Below, one piece after another: positions 1-5,463 of a stretch of 6,070 nt of DNA. The stretch is from UKL13-2 sp040379385 (GTDB taxonomy: Bacteria > Pseudomonadota > Gammaproteobacteria > Burkholderiales > Usitatibacteraceae). The translations under genes were made by a program, and so were the position numbers. Position 1 is the first letter of the stretch; each line of letters starts with the position of its first letter. The DNA lies in the NCBI GenBank assembly GCA_040379385.1, contig JBEILF010000159.1:1-6070 (forward strand). The letters run 5' to 3'. Under the pieces are notes generated by a model. That model made no database searches. It saw only the letters and a program-made list of their open reading frames with translations, and was not told the DNA's origin.

Positions 1-251
1 CCAGCTTCGCCTACGCACACGACCTTGAGCCAAGCTTCGCCAAGAGGTTGGTCAAGTGCTTCTACGACTACCGCTTCACACCAGACATGGTGAAAGCGTT
101 CGATGGCGCAGACCGATTCTTTCCGGCGAACTTCCAGAAGGATTGGGAGGTCGTAAGACAGGTCGCGGCGGGGTCGGGCGAGGCGTTCAACCGCAGCGCG
201 TATGAAAAGCAAACCGCGAAAGAAGCGGAAGCCGCCAAAGCCAAAAAATAA
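1..251 (+). CDS. phnD: PhnD-type phosphonate/phosphite ABC transporter substrate-binding protein, first of three paralogs (5' end cut by window)
   Basis: Only the last 82 codons are present; the open frame runs in from the window edge with its first full codon at 3, so the TTG at 48 is an internal leucine, not a start. Assignment rests on its match to the two complete paralogs downstream. The HDLEPSFAKRL helix aligns with HDLVPELQKKL, a cysteine follows (VKC, versus TDC and VSC), and then come TPDMVKAFDGADRFF, SGEAFNRSAY and a charged tail ending KEAEAAKAKK. By eye it is closer to the second paralog (about two thirds identical over the shared C-terminal part) than to the third. The role would be periplasmic capture of a phosphonate-like ligand for the PhnC/PhnE transporter. 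The stop is TAA, 15 nt before the next gene. Signal peptide and ligand loop lie outside the window, so specificity cannot be judged. Confidence 0.85.
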   Translation, partial: SFAYAHDLEPSFAKRLVKCFYDYRFTPDMVKAFDGADRFFPANFQKDWEVVRQVAAGSGEAFNRSAYEKQTAKEAEAAKAKK

Positions 252-255
252 TCAC

Positions 256-260
256 GGGAG
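256..260 (+). promoter_or_regulatory. Ribosome binding site that decides the GTG start at 267
   Basis: GGGAG lies 6 nt before the GTG at 267. The in-frame ATG at 285 has no comparable purine-rich site before it, so the GTG is preferred although it gives a rather long, partly polar N-region ahead of the signal-peptide core. Confidence 0.6.
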
Positions 261-266
261 AACGTT

Positions 267-1358
267 GTGCCGCAGAATGCATCGATGACATCGGGTCTTG
301 TTGGCCAGCGCCACGCGGTCGGCTCATGGACTGGCGCGGTAGTGGTTATGGCGGTGGCAATGGCCTTGGCGCTATCTGGCGTCGGCGTCGCATCGGCGCA
401 AACCTGTACCAATCGCGGCGACCTTGATGAGATTTACTGCGACCAAAACAAAGACCTGTTGGCGGATTTGCCGATTGACCCCGCCAAGCGCAAGAACCCG
501 TCGACCATTCTGATGAGCTACACGCCGCAGGAAGACGCCCAGGCCTACGAGCGGCTGTGGCAACCATATGTCAACCACATGTCGCAGTGCACCGGCAAGA
601 AAACGCGATTCTTCCAAGTGCATGCGCCGGCGGCGACAGTCGAAGCGATTCGTTCGGGCCGCATCACGCTTTCCACGCTCTCGTCCGGCGATACGCCGTT
701 CGCCGTCAATATTGCCGGTGCCCAGCCATTTGCGATTCGCGGTGATGCCAATGGGCCAACCGGCTACCACCTCGTGGTGGTTGTGAAGAAGAATAGTCCG
801 TTCAAGTCACTCAAGGACCTCGCCGGCAAGCGTGTGGCGCACGCTGCACCGTCGTCGAACTCTGGCAATCTCGCGCCGCGCGCGCTGTTTCCAGCCGAAG
901 GCTTGGTTCCGGACAAAGACTACAAGGTACTCTATTCGGGTAAACACGATAGCTCGATTGCCGGCGTGCAGTCCGGCGACTACGACGCTGCCGCGATTGC
1001 GGACGACGTGCTCGACCGGATGATGCAGCGTGGCATCGTGAAGCCGGACGAGCTCAGGATCATCTATCGCTCCAAGCCCTTCCCCAACGGCAGCATGGTG
1101 ATGGCGCACGATCTCGTGCCGGAGCTGCAAAAGAAACTCACCGATTGCACCATGAGCTTCAAATTCACGCCGGACCTCATCAAGGCATTCCAAGGCGCTG
1201 ATCGTTTTTGGCCGCTGAATTACCAAAAGGATTTTGAGTTGGTCAGAAAAGTCGCCGAGGCCAGCGGTGAGAGCTTCAACCGCGCCGCTTACGATAAGCG
1301 CATGGCTCGCGAGGCCGAAGCGGCAAAGTCGCAAAGCGCGCAAGGCGGCAAGAAATGA
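267..1358 (+). CDS. phnD: PhnD-type phosphonate/phosphite ABC transporter substrate-binding protein, second paralog
   Basis: This 363-residue periplasmic binding protein has a signal peptide (hydrophobic core about residues 23-42, likely cleavage after ASA at 44). The mature N-terminus has an acidic Cys-flanked motif, C47...DLDEIYCDQNKD with C58. A PhnD-family type 2 binding fold follows: ILMSYTPQED (81-90), the stretch EAIRSGRI (126-133), the ligand-loop motif PSSNSG (195-200), SGKHDSS (224-230, with His227), and DYDAAAIADD (238-247) before the second lobe. In characterised PhnD/PtxB proteins the Ser/Thr-rich loop and a following His contact the phosphonate or phosphite; equivalence here is by motif position only. 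C108 and C294 are also shared with the next paralog. The C-terminus is a Glu/Ala/Lys-rich tail ending in KK. The stop overlaps the next start (ATGA), implying translational coupling. Family confidence is high; substrate is unknown. Confidence 0.92.
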   Translation: MPQNASMTSGLVGQRHAVGSWTGAVVVMAVAMALALSGVGVASAQTCTNRGDLDEIYCDQNKDLLADLPIDPAKRKNPSTILMSYTPQEDAQAYERLWQPYVNHMSQCTGKKTRFFQVHAPAATVEAIRSGRITLSTLSSGDTPFAVNIAGAQPFAIRGDANGPTGYHLVVVVKKNSPFKSLKDLAGKRVAHAAPSSNSGNLAPRALFPAEGLVPDKDYKVLYSGKHDSSIAGVQSGDYDAAAIADDVLDRMMQRGIVKPDELRIIYRSKPFPNGSMVMAHDLVPELQKKLTDCTMSFKFTPDLIKAFQGADRFWPLNYQKDFELVRKVAEASGESFNRAAYDKRMAREAEAAKSQSAQGGKK

Positions 1359-2401
1359 TCGCAGTCTTCAAAATTGGCGTGGCCTTTGCTGCCGCGCTGC
1401 TGGTAACGACGGCTGCGCGGGCGGATGAAACGTGCAAGTTTCGCGGCGACCTCGACACCATCTACTGCGATGAAAACCAAAATCTCATCGCGGATGCGCC
1501 CAAAGACGCGTCAAAGCTCAAGAACCCGAAGACGATTCTGCTGAGCTACTCGCCGCAGGAAGACACCGCGACCTACGAGAAAATGTGGTCGCCCTACGTG
1601 CAGTTCATGTCTCAGTGCCTCGGTCGTCCAATGCGGTTTCTGCAAGTGCATTCGAGCGCGGCGACGATTGAGGCCATGCGCTCCGGGCGCATTCAAATGA
1701 GCCTGCTCGCCGCAGGCGACACGCCGTTTGCCGTCAACGTGGCGGGGGCGCATCCATTCGCCATTCACGGTAACCTCATCAACAACAAGCCCACGCTGAT
1801 GGCCTATCACTTGGTGATGGTGGTGCGCGCCGACAGCCCCTACAAGAACCTTCGGGATCTGGTCGGCAAGCGCGTTGCACACGTCTCCCCGTCATCGAAC
1901 TCAGGCAACCTCGCGCCGCGTGCGTTGTTTCCAGACGAAGGGCTGGTGCCGGACAAAGACTACAAGGTGCTCTATTCCGGCAAACACGACAACTCCATCA
2001 TGAGCGTGATTAACGGCGACTACGACGCGGCGGCGATTGCGGATGACGTATTGATCCGTATGGTCCAGCGCGGCGCGGTGAAAGACGGCCAGCTTCGCGT
2101 CATCTACAAGAGCGCGCCCTTCCCCGCCGGCAGTCTTGCCATGGTGCATGATTTGGCACCCGAACTGCGTGACAAGATTGTCAGTTGCACCTTCCAATTC
2201 AAGTTTCCCAAGGAACTCGAGACGGCATTCCGGGGAACGGATCGGTTTGTCCCACTAAACTACAAGAACGACTACGCGATGGTTCGCAAGGTTGCGGACA
2301 TCAGCGGCGACGCATTCACTCGCGCGGCTTTCGACAAACGCAAGGCTAACGAGGCTAAATCGACTAACGCACCAGCGACAAGCCCATCTTCCAAGAAGTA
2401 A
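1355..2401 (+). CDS. phnD: PhnD-type phosphonate/phosphite ABC transporter substrate-binding protein, third paralog
   Basis: This 348-residue homologue of the preceding gene starts at an ATG overlapping its stop by 4 nt, with AAGG about 9 nt upstream. It has a compact signal peptide with likely cleavage after ARA at 23 and no lipobox cysteine, so it should be a soluble periplasmic protein. The four cysteines C27, C38, C88 and C278 keep the spacing of the previous paralog except for a 4-residue insertion near 140-147. Ligand-site motifs are PSSNSG (179-184), SGKHDNS (208-214, His211) and DYDAAAIADD (222-231). The block from SNSGNLAPRALFP through SGKHD is almost identical in the two proteins, whereas the N-terminal lobe differs more. 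The tail is Ser/Thr/Pro/Lys-rich and ends in KK. It delivers ligand to the same single transporter; whether its ligand differs from that of its sisters cannot be told from sequence. Confidence 0.92.
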   Translation: MIAVFKIGVAFAAALLVTTAARADETCKFRGDLDTIYCDENQNLIADAPKDASKLKNPKTILLSYSPQEDTATYEKMWSPYVQFMSQCLGRPMRFLQVHSSAATIEAMRSGRIQMSLLAAGDTPFAVNVAGAHPFAIHGNLINNKPTLMAYHLVMVVRADSPYKNLRDLVGKRVAHVSPSSNSGNLAPRALFPDEGLVPDKDYKVLYSGKHDNSIMSVINGDYDAAAIADDVLIRMVQRGAVKDGQLRVIYKSAPFPAGSLAMVHDLAPELRDKIVSCTFQFKFPKELETAFRGTDRFVPLNYKNDYAMVRKVADISGDAFTRAAFDKRKANEAKSTNAPATSPSSKK

Positions 2402-2417
2402 TAACCAAACATCGGTC

Positions 2418-3188
2418 ATGACCGCCACCAATAATCGTTCCATCCAAATTCGCGGACTCACCAAGGAATACAAAAAAGGCGTTCCCGTTCTCAACGGCAT
2501 CGACCTCGATATTCCCGGCGACGGCATCACCGCCATCATCGGCCCCTCCGGCACCGGCAAATCCACGTTGATCCGTTGCATCAATCGTTTGATCGATCCT
2601 ACCTCCGGGCAAATTCTGTTCCAAGGTCAAGACCTCGCCCAACTCTCCGGTGTGCCGCTGCGTGAAGCGCGACGCCGCATCGGCATGATCTTTCAAGAAT
2701 ACAACTTGGTCGAGCGACTGACCGTCATGGAAAATGTGCTCACGGGTCGTTTGGGTTATGTGTCGGCATTCAAAGCATGGCTGCGCAAATTTCCGCAAGA
2801 AGATATCGACGAGGCGTTTGCGTTGCTCGACGCAGTCGGGCTTGGCAATTTTGTTAATCAGCGGGCGGATGGATTGTCAGGCGGCCAGCGTCAGCGGGTT
2901 GGCATCGCCCGCGCCATCATGCAACGCCCGGAAATTCTGCTGGCAGACGAACCTACTTCATCGCTCGACCCTAAAACGTCGGTTGAGATCATGGAGATCA
3001 TGGCCGACATGGCAGGGTGCCGGAACATTCCGGTGATCGTCAATATCCACAACGTCGCACTAGCCAAACGTTTCTGCCAGCGCATGATCGGTATGACTGG
3101 CGGCAGGGTCGTATTCAATGGAAGCCCAGCCGAACTCACCGATGACCACCTCAAAGAAATCTACGGCGGCGAGGACTGGCTAGATTGA
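2418..3188 (+). CDS. phnC: PhnC-type phosphonate ABC transporter ATP-binding protein
   Basis: This 256-residue cytoplasmic ATPase powers the importer. The complete ABC signature set is visible: Walker A GPSGTGKST (42-50), Q-loop FQEYNLV (92-98), signature LSGGQRQR (153-160), Walker B ILLADEPT (173-180), D-loop SSLD (181-184) and switch His211. The run FQEYNLVERLTVMENVLTGR is characteristic of PhnC rather than of other importer ATPases. The ATG at 2418 is chosen because it places the first beta strand (IQIRGLTKEY) where the family begins; the frame stays open upstream to 2292, but that stretch overlaps the third binding-protein gene and has no family resemblance. There is a 16-nt gap after the preceding stop and no convincing Shine-Dalgarno site, so initiation may depend on coupling to upstream translation. 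The TGA stop overlaps the TTG start of the next gene. Confidence 0.95.
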   Translation: MTATNNRSIQIRGLTKEYKKGVPVLNGIDLDIPGDGITAIIGPSGTGKSTLIRCINRLIDPTSGQILFQGQDLAQLSGVPLREARRRIGMIFQEYNLVERLTVMENVLTGRLGYVSAFKAWLRKFPQEDIDEAFALLDAVGLGNFVNQRADGLSGGQRQRVGIARAIMQRPEILLADEPTSSLDPKTSVEIMEIMADMAGCRNIPVIVNIHNVALAKRFCQRMIGMTGGRVVFNGSPAELTDDHLKEIYGGEDWLD

Positions 3189-4078
3189 GTGATCGAGACT
3201 CCGCCCGCGTTTTGACTGCAGCTCGCGTCGCCTTCATCCCCAACTGGCCACTTCGTATCGGCTTCATCCTGTTGGCTGTCTATGTCGTTTGGGCAATGGG
3301 TCAGCTCGATGTGACGTGGGCACGTTTTGTTGATGGCCTCAGCGCTGGCCAAAAGTTTCTGGGCCGGATGTTTCCGCCGAATTTCAGCGCGGAAAAGATA
3401 GAGATGATCACCAAAGGCCTGCTCGAAAGTATCCAAATTGCCGTAATCGCCACCGTGATTGGCATCGGTTTGTCGCTACCGATCGGACTTCTTGCTGCGC
3501 GCAATCTCATGCCACCGTGGGTGGTTTGGCCGGCGCGTGCGCTTATTGCAGTGTGCCGCTCATTTCATGAAGTGGTGATCGCCATCATTTTTGTGAAGGC
3601 CGTTGGCTTCGGTGCCGTCGCCGGGATCGGTGCGTTGGTGGTTGGCTCCATCGGCTTCATCTCCAAACTTTTTGCCGAAGCGATCGAGGAAATTTCGCCG
3701 AAACAAGTTGAGGCCGTGCGTGCCTCCGGTGCGGGGTTTTTTGCTGTCTTGATCTACGGCGTGATACCGCAAGTGTTTTCGCGGTTCTTGGGTTTTGCCT
3801 CGTATCAGTTCGATTCCAACCTGCGCCATTCAACGATGATTGGCATCGTTGGAGCAGGAGGCATCGGTGGCAGCCTGTTCTCGGCTTTCCAGCGATTCGA
3901 CTATGACTTTGTCTGCGCGATTCTGCTTTCCGTCATCGCGCTCATCGTCACGGCCGAAGTTGTCTCGAACTACGTTCGCGCGTTGTTCAATGACAATCTC
4001 GCCTTGCTCGATTACTTGCGCAATCGACGTGTCGCCAAACTGTCCCGCGAGAAGTCCGCTGCGTTGGGGGCGTCATGA
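3185..4078 (+). CDS. phnE: PhnE-type phosphonate ABC transporter permease, first subunit
   Basis: This 297-residue inner-membrane permease starts at a TTG that overlaps the phnC stop (TTGA), with GAGG at 3171-3174 serving as ribosome site. Hydrophobic segments lie near 23-39, 80-103, 118-140, 141-160, 215-235 and 241-263, about the usual six helices of the family. The cytoplasmic coupling (EAA) loop is VEAVRASGAGFFAVLIYG at about 175-192, followed by VIPQ, and contacts the Q-loop face of PhnC. GIVGAGGIGGSL (220-231) is the typical PhnE motif before the last helix. The C-terminal cytoplasmic tail of roughly 30 residues is basic (NRRVAKLSREK). Together with the following, clearly different PhnE it would form a heterodimeric pore, as in other operons with two phnE genes. 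The stop overlaps the next ATG by 4 nt. Confidence 0.93.
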   Translation: MSDRDSARVLTAARVAFIPNWPLRIGFILLAVYVVWAMGQLDVTWARFVDGLSAGQKFLGRMFPPNFSAEKIEMITKGLLESIQIAVIATVIGIGLSLPIGLLAARNLMPPWVVWPARALIAVCRSFHEVVIAIIFVKAVGFGAVAGIGALVVGSIGFISKLFAEAIEEISPKQVEAVRASGAGFFAVLIYGVIPQVFSRFLGFASYQFDSNLRHSTMIGIVGAGGIGGSLFSAFQRFDYDFVCAILLSVIALIVTAEVVSNYVRALFNDNLALLDYLRNRRVAKLSREKSAALGAS

Positions 4079-4875
4079 ACGCGACGATGAATCGGCGGTG
4101 GGATCGTTTCACCCCCGAGCAGCGGTTTCTGCGTTTCGCGTTCTACTTTTTGTCGTTCGCCGCGATGGTATTCTCGTTGAAGAACATCGAGATCATTCCC
4201 GAATTTCTTTACGATGCGCCGGAGCAACTCGCCGACTTCTTCCAGCGTATGTGGCCGATGGATACGGCCTACTACCAAAAGTCCGTTCAAGCGGCGTTAA
4301 TTGAAACGCTCAACATCGCCACACTCGGCACCTTGTTATCACTCGCCATGTCGATCCCGGTCGGCATCATGGCCGCGCGCAATGTGGGGCCGATCAAACC
4401 CCTAAACATGCTCGCGCAATTGATCCTTGTGTCGAGTCGTTCGGTGAACACACTGGTGTGGGCGCTGCTATTTATCGCCATCTTCGGCCCGGGGGCGATG
4501 GCCGGCACGATGGCAATTGCGTTTCGCTCGATTGGGTTTGTCGGTAAGTTGTTGGGTGAGGCATTGGAAGAGGCGAATCGCGGGCCGATTGATGCACTGA
4601 CGGCAACCGGCGCGCCGCCGACGTCTGTCTTCCTGAAGGGCTACTGGCCGCAAGTCATGCCGTCGTTCGTCTCCATCGCCCTGTTTCGCTGGGATATCAA
4701 CGTGCGCGAATCGGCCGTGCTCGGGCTGGTGGGCGCGGGTGGCATCGGCATGGCGATGGATACCGCGATGAATTTGTTCCGCTGGGATCAAGTCGCGGTG
4801 GTTCTCTCGACGATCTTTGTTGTGGTGATCATCGCTGAGATTGTGGTGAGCGCAATTCGCCGACGAATAATCTAA
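4075..4875 (+). CDS. phnE: PhnE-type phosphonate ABC transporter permease, second subunit
   Basis: This 266-residue permease is homologous to but well diverged from the upstream one. The ATG at 4075 lies inside the upstream stop (ATGA) with GGGGG at 4066-4070; the ATG at 4087 is an alternative that would lose four residues. It has hydrophobic segments near 20-36, 74-98, 111-137, 139-160, 213-233 and 239-260. The coupling loop is IDALTATGAPPTSVFLKGYW (172-191), with Asp replacing the first Glu of the classical EAA motif, a common variation. GLVGAGGIGMAM (217-228) matches the PhnE motif of its partner. It ends in a short basic tail (RRRII). It is the last gene of the operon; no strong intrinsic terminator follows, only the hairpin repeat at 4895-4931. 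Confidence 0.93.
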   Translation: MNATMNRRWDRFTPEQRFLRFAFYFLSFAAMVFSLKNIEIIPEFLYDAPEQLADFFQRMWPMDTAYYQKSVQAALIETLNIATLGTLLSLAMSIPVGIMAARNVGPIKPLNMLAQLILVSSRSVNTLVWALLFIAIFGPGAMAGTMAIAFRSIGFVGKLLGEALEEANRGPIDALTATGAPPTSVFLKGYWPQVMPSFVSIALFRWDINVRESAVLGLVGAGGIGMAMDTAMNLFRWDQVAVVLSTIFVVVIIAEIVVSAIRRRII

Positions 4876-4894
4876 CTACCAAACCCCATATGGG

Positions 4895-4931
4895 ACGGGC
4901 ATTTCCGAGCATTTATGTCTGAAACCGCCCG
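4895..4931 (+). repeat. Imperfect hairpin repeat, left copy (A)
   Basis: The element begins ACGGGC, ends GCCCG, and contains ATTTC, AGCA, TTT and TGAA in the same order as the right copy at 5736-5772, which has the same total length. Ungapped identity is 22 of 37; allowing small gaps it is about 28 of 40. The ends pair (CGGGC with GCCCG) around a 27-nt loop. It sits 19 nt after the last transporter gene. Confidence 0.4.
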
Positions 4932-4949
4932 CGCTTCGGCGTGCATGTC

Positions 4950-4978
4950 TTGCGGACGTTAATTGGGGATCGTATGCT
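4950..4978 (+). promoter_or_regulatory. Possible sigma70-type promoter before the structured region
   Basis: TTGCGG (4950-4955) and TATGCT (4973-4978) are separated by 17 nt, the optimal spacing. The -35 keeps only the TTG core and the -10 matches four of six positions, so this is plausible but weak. A start near 4985 would place the stem-loops at 4991-5024, 5031-5055 and 5107-5136 in the transcript. Confidence 0.3.
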
Positions 4979-4990
4979 AGGCCCGCTGCA

Positions 4991-5024
4991 TTGTAGCCTT
5001 CCGGGGTGAGAGAGGGAGCTACAA
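4991..5024 (+). repeat. Stem-loop 1, perfect 7-bp outer stem
   Basis: TTGTAGC (4991-4997) is the exact inverse complement of GCTACAA (5018-5024). With C4998 bulged, TTCC (4999-5002) continues the stem against GGGA (5014-5017), including one G-T pair. The loop GGGGTGAGAGA (5003-5013) is purine-rich. There is no T run after it, so it is not a simple terminator. Confidence 0.6.
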
Positions 5025-5030
5025 CTTATT

Positions 5031-5055
5031 CGGCTAGGGGCGAATGCCCCTGCCG
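5031..5055 (+). repeat. Stem-loop 2, 10 bp with one bulge
   Basis: CGGC (5031-5034) pairs with GCCG (5052-5055), T5035 is bulged, AGGGGC (5036-5041) pairs with GCCCCT (5046-5051), and the loop is GAAT. It is strongly GC-rich and lies 6 nt after stem-loop 1. Confidence 0.6.
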
Positions 5056-5106
5056 ATTGAGTTGGCGCTTCGCGCTCCCCCGTTCAGCAAAACTACCCCT
5101 CTTGAC

Positions 5107-5136
5107 AGCCGCTTCGTCGAGTGGCTCGACGCGGCT
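5107..5136 (+). repeat. Stem-loop 3, two stacked 6-bp stems
   Basis: AGCCGC (5107-5112) pairs with GCGGCT (5131-5136), TTC (5113-5115) is bulged, GTCGAG (5116-5121) pairs with CTCGAC (5125-5130), and the loop is TGG. The right arm could also fold with the next bases (GCGGC 5131-5135 with GCCGC 5139-5143), giving a possible alternative structure. Confidence 0.6.
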
Positions 5137-5169
5137 AAGCCGCTGAAGTCTATTCGGCCTAACGTTGCT

Positions 5170-5175
5170 TATACT
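5170..5175 (+). promoter_or_regulatory. Possible -10 box of the toxin-antitoxin promoter
   Basis: TATACT matches the sigma70 -10 consensus at five of six positions and lies 75 nt before the antitoxin start. No recognisable -35 is seen 16-18 nt upstream, so activity would need an extended or activator-assisted mode. The box overlaps a short direct repeat, ACTA-GG-ACTA (5173-5182), that could serve as an operator. Confidence 0.3.
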
Positions 5176-5187
5176 AGGACTATGCGG

Positions 5188-5207
5188 AGTGGGCTATCCC
5201 ATTTTTT
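5188..5207 (+). terminator. Weak intrinsic terminator or attenuator ahead of the antitoxin
   Basis: AGTGGG (5188-5193) pairs with CCCATT (5198-5203, one G-T pair) around loop CTAT, and a run of six Ts occupies 5202-5207. The stem is short, so efficiency would be modest. It lies between the TATACT box and the antitoxin gene, so it could end an upstream RNA or attenuate the toxin-antitoxin transcript. Confidence 0.35.
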
Positions 5208-5250
5208 CACGCTTCTTCCAAAACGGTAATCGATGATATCGAAAGGGCAT

Positions 5251-5457
5251 ATGAACGAAATTCTTTTCCTGGTTGAGACTGCGCTCGAAGGCGGCTTTTC
5301 AGCAAAGGCATTTGGTGCTGATATCTTTACAGAAGCTGACGACCTTCCGAGCTTACACGAGAGGGTGCGTGACGCTGTGAGATGCCATTTCGACGATGGC
5401 CAAGCGCCCAAATTGATTCGCTTGCATTTCACGCATGATGAAGTGATTGCGGCCTGA
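5251..5457 (+). CDS. Short HicB-like partial antitoxin of a HicA/HicB-type pair
   Basis: This 68-residue acidic protein begins MNEILFLVETALEGGFSAKA, the beta-hairpin start of the HicB partial RNase H-like fold, and continues with FTEADDLPSLHERVRDAVRC (26-45), the helix that follows in this family. It ends RLHFTHDEVIAA. Proteins like this are often labelled 2-oxoisovalerate dehydrogenase in databases, which the length and sequence do not support. The ATG at 5251 is preferred over 5233 because it gives the family N-terminus and has GAAAGG at 5241-5246, although only 4 nt away. There is no C-terminal helix-turn-helix or ribbon-helix-helix segment, so unlike classical HicB it probably cannot bind DNA itself. 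The HicA-like gene starts 6 nt downstream. Its role as antitoxin is inferred from family and pairing. Confidence 0.75.
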   Translation: MNEILFLVETALEGGFSAKAFGADIFTEADDLPSLHERVRDAVRCHFDDGQAPKLIRLHFTHDEVIAA

Positions 5458-5463
5458 GAGCGG

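Larger units (their letters stand above)
4985..5207 (+). ncRNA. Candidate structured RNA or long 5' leader of the toxin-antitoxin genes
   Basis: Starting just after a possible promoter and ending at a hairpin with a T run, this stretch packs three stem-loops of at least 10 bp each, separated by 6 nt and 51 nt. I do not recognise a known RNA family (not tRNA, tmRNA, 6S, RNase P or SRP RNA by any motif I can see). The boundaries are inferred from the promoter-like and terminator-like signals, both weak. It could equally be DNA-level inverted repeats. Confidence 0.25.
4876..5250. other. 375-nt intergenic stretch with no credible gene, rich in inverted repeats
   Basis: No reading frame here resembles a protein; the only open frame of note (5044-5229) has no family features or ribosome site and runs through two stem-loops. 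What is visible: a 10-bp palindrome CCCATATGGG (4885-4894), a 37-nt hairpin repeat copy (4895-4931), a UUCG-type hairpin (4930-4943: CGCGC, loop TTCG, GCGTG), a possible promoter (4950-4978), three longer stem-loops, a TATACT box and a hairpin followed by six Ts. The octamer TATTCGGC occurs at 5027-5034 and again at 5151-5158. The density of perfect stems suggests structured RNA, or relics of a repeat element, rather than an empty spacer. Confidence 0.6.

Noticed and set aside
68..412. Long - strand frames opposite the binding-protein, ATPase and permease genes (for example 807-1343, 1511-1882, 3560-3829)
   Set aside because: Shadows of GC-rich coding sequence on the other strand, with low-complexity Arg/His-rich translations and no domain features.
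2292..2417. Upstream extension of the phnC frame to an ATG at 2292
   Set aside because: It overlaps the third binding-protein gene by more than 100 nt and adds 42 residues with no similarity to the ATPase family, which normally begins where the ATG at 2418 puts it.
4885..4894. Palindrome CCCATATGGG as an operator or terminator for the transporter operon
   Set aside because: Only a single 10-bp palindrome, no T run after it and no second copy; cannot be distinguished from chance.
5102..5107. Perfect -35 hexamer TTGACA
   Set aside because: No -10-like sequence 16-18 nt downstream; that space is occupied by the GC-rich stem-loop 3.
5155..5164. GGCCTAACGT resembling an integron attC end (RYYYAAC)
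   Set aside because: No GTTRRRY partner at the proper distance and no attC-like internal boxes; a single degenerate 7-mer match is expected by chance. The same applies to ATCTAAC at 4870-4876.
5044..5229. Open frame of 61 codons on the + strand within the intergenic stretch
   Set aside because: No ribosome site, no recognisable domain, and it runs through half of stem-loop 2, all of stem-loop 3 and the terminator-like hairpin; chance frame.
5251..5457. 2-oxoisovalerate dehydrogenase annotation that such short proteins often receive
   Set aside because: A 68-residue protein cannot be an E1 subunit and shows no thiamine-diphosphate motif; the HicB-like fold and the adjacent HicA-like gene explain it better.
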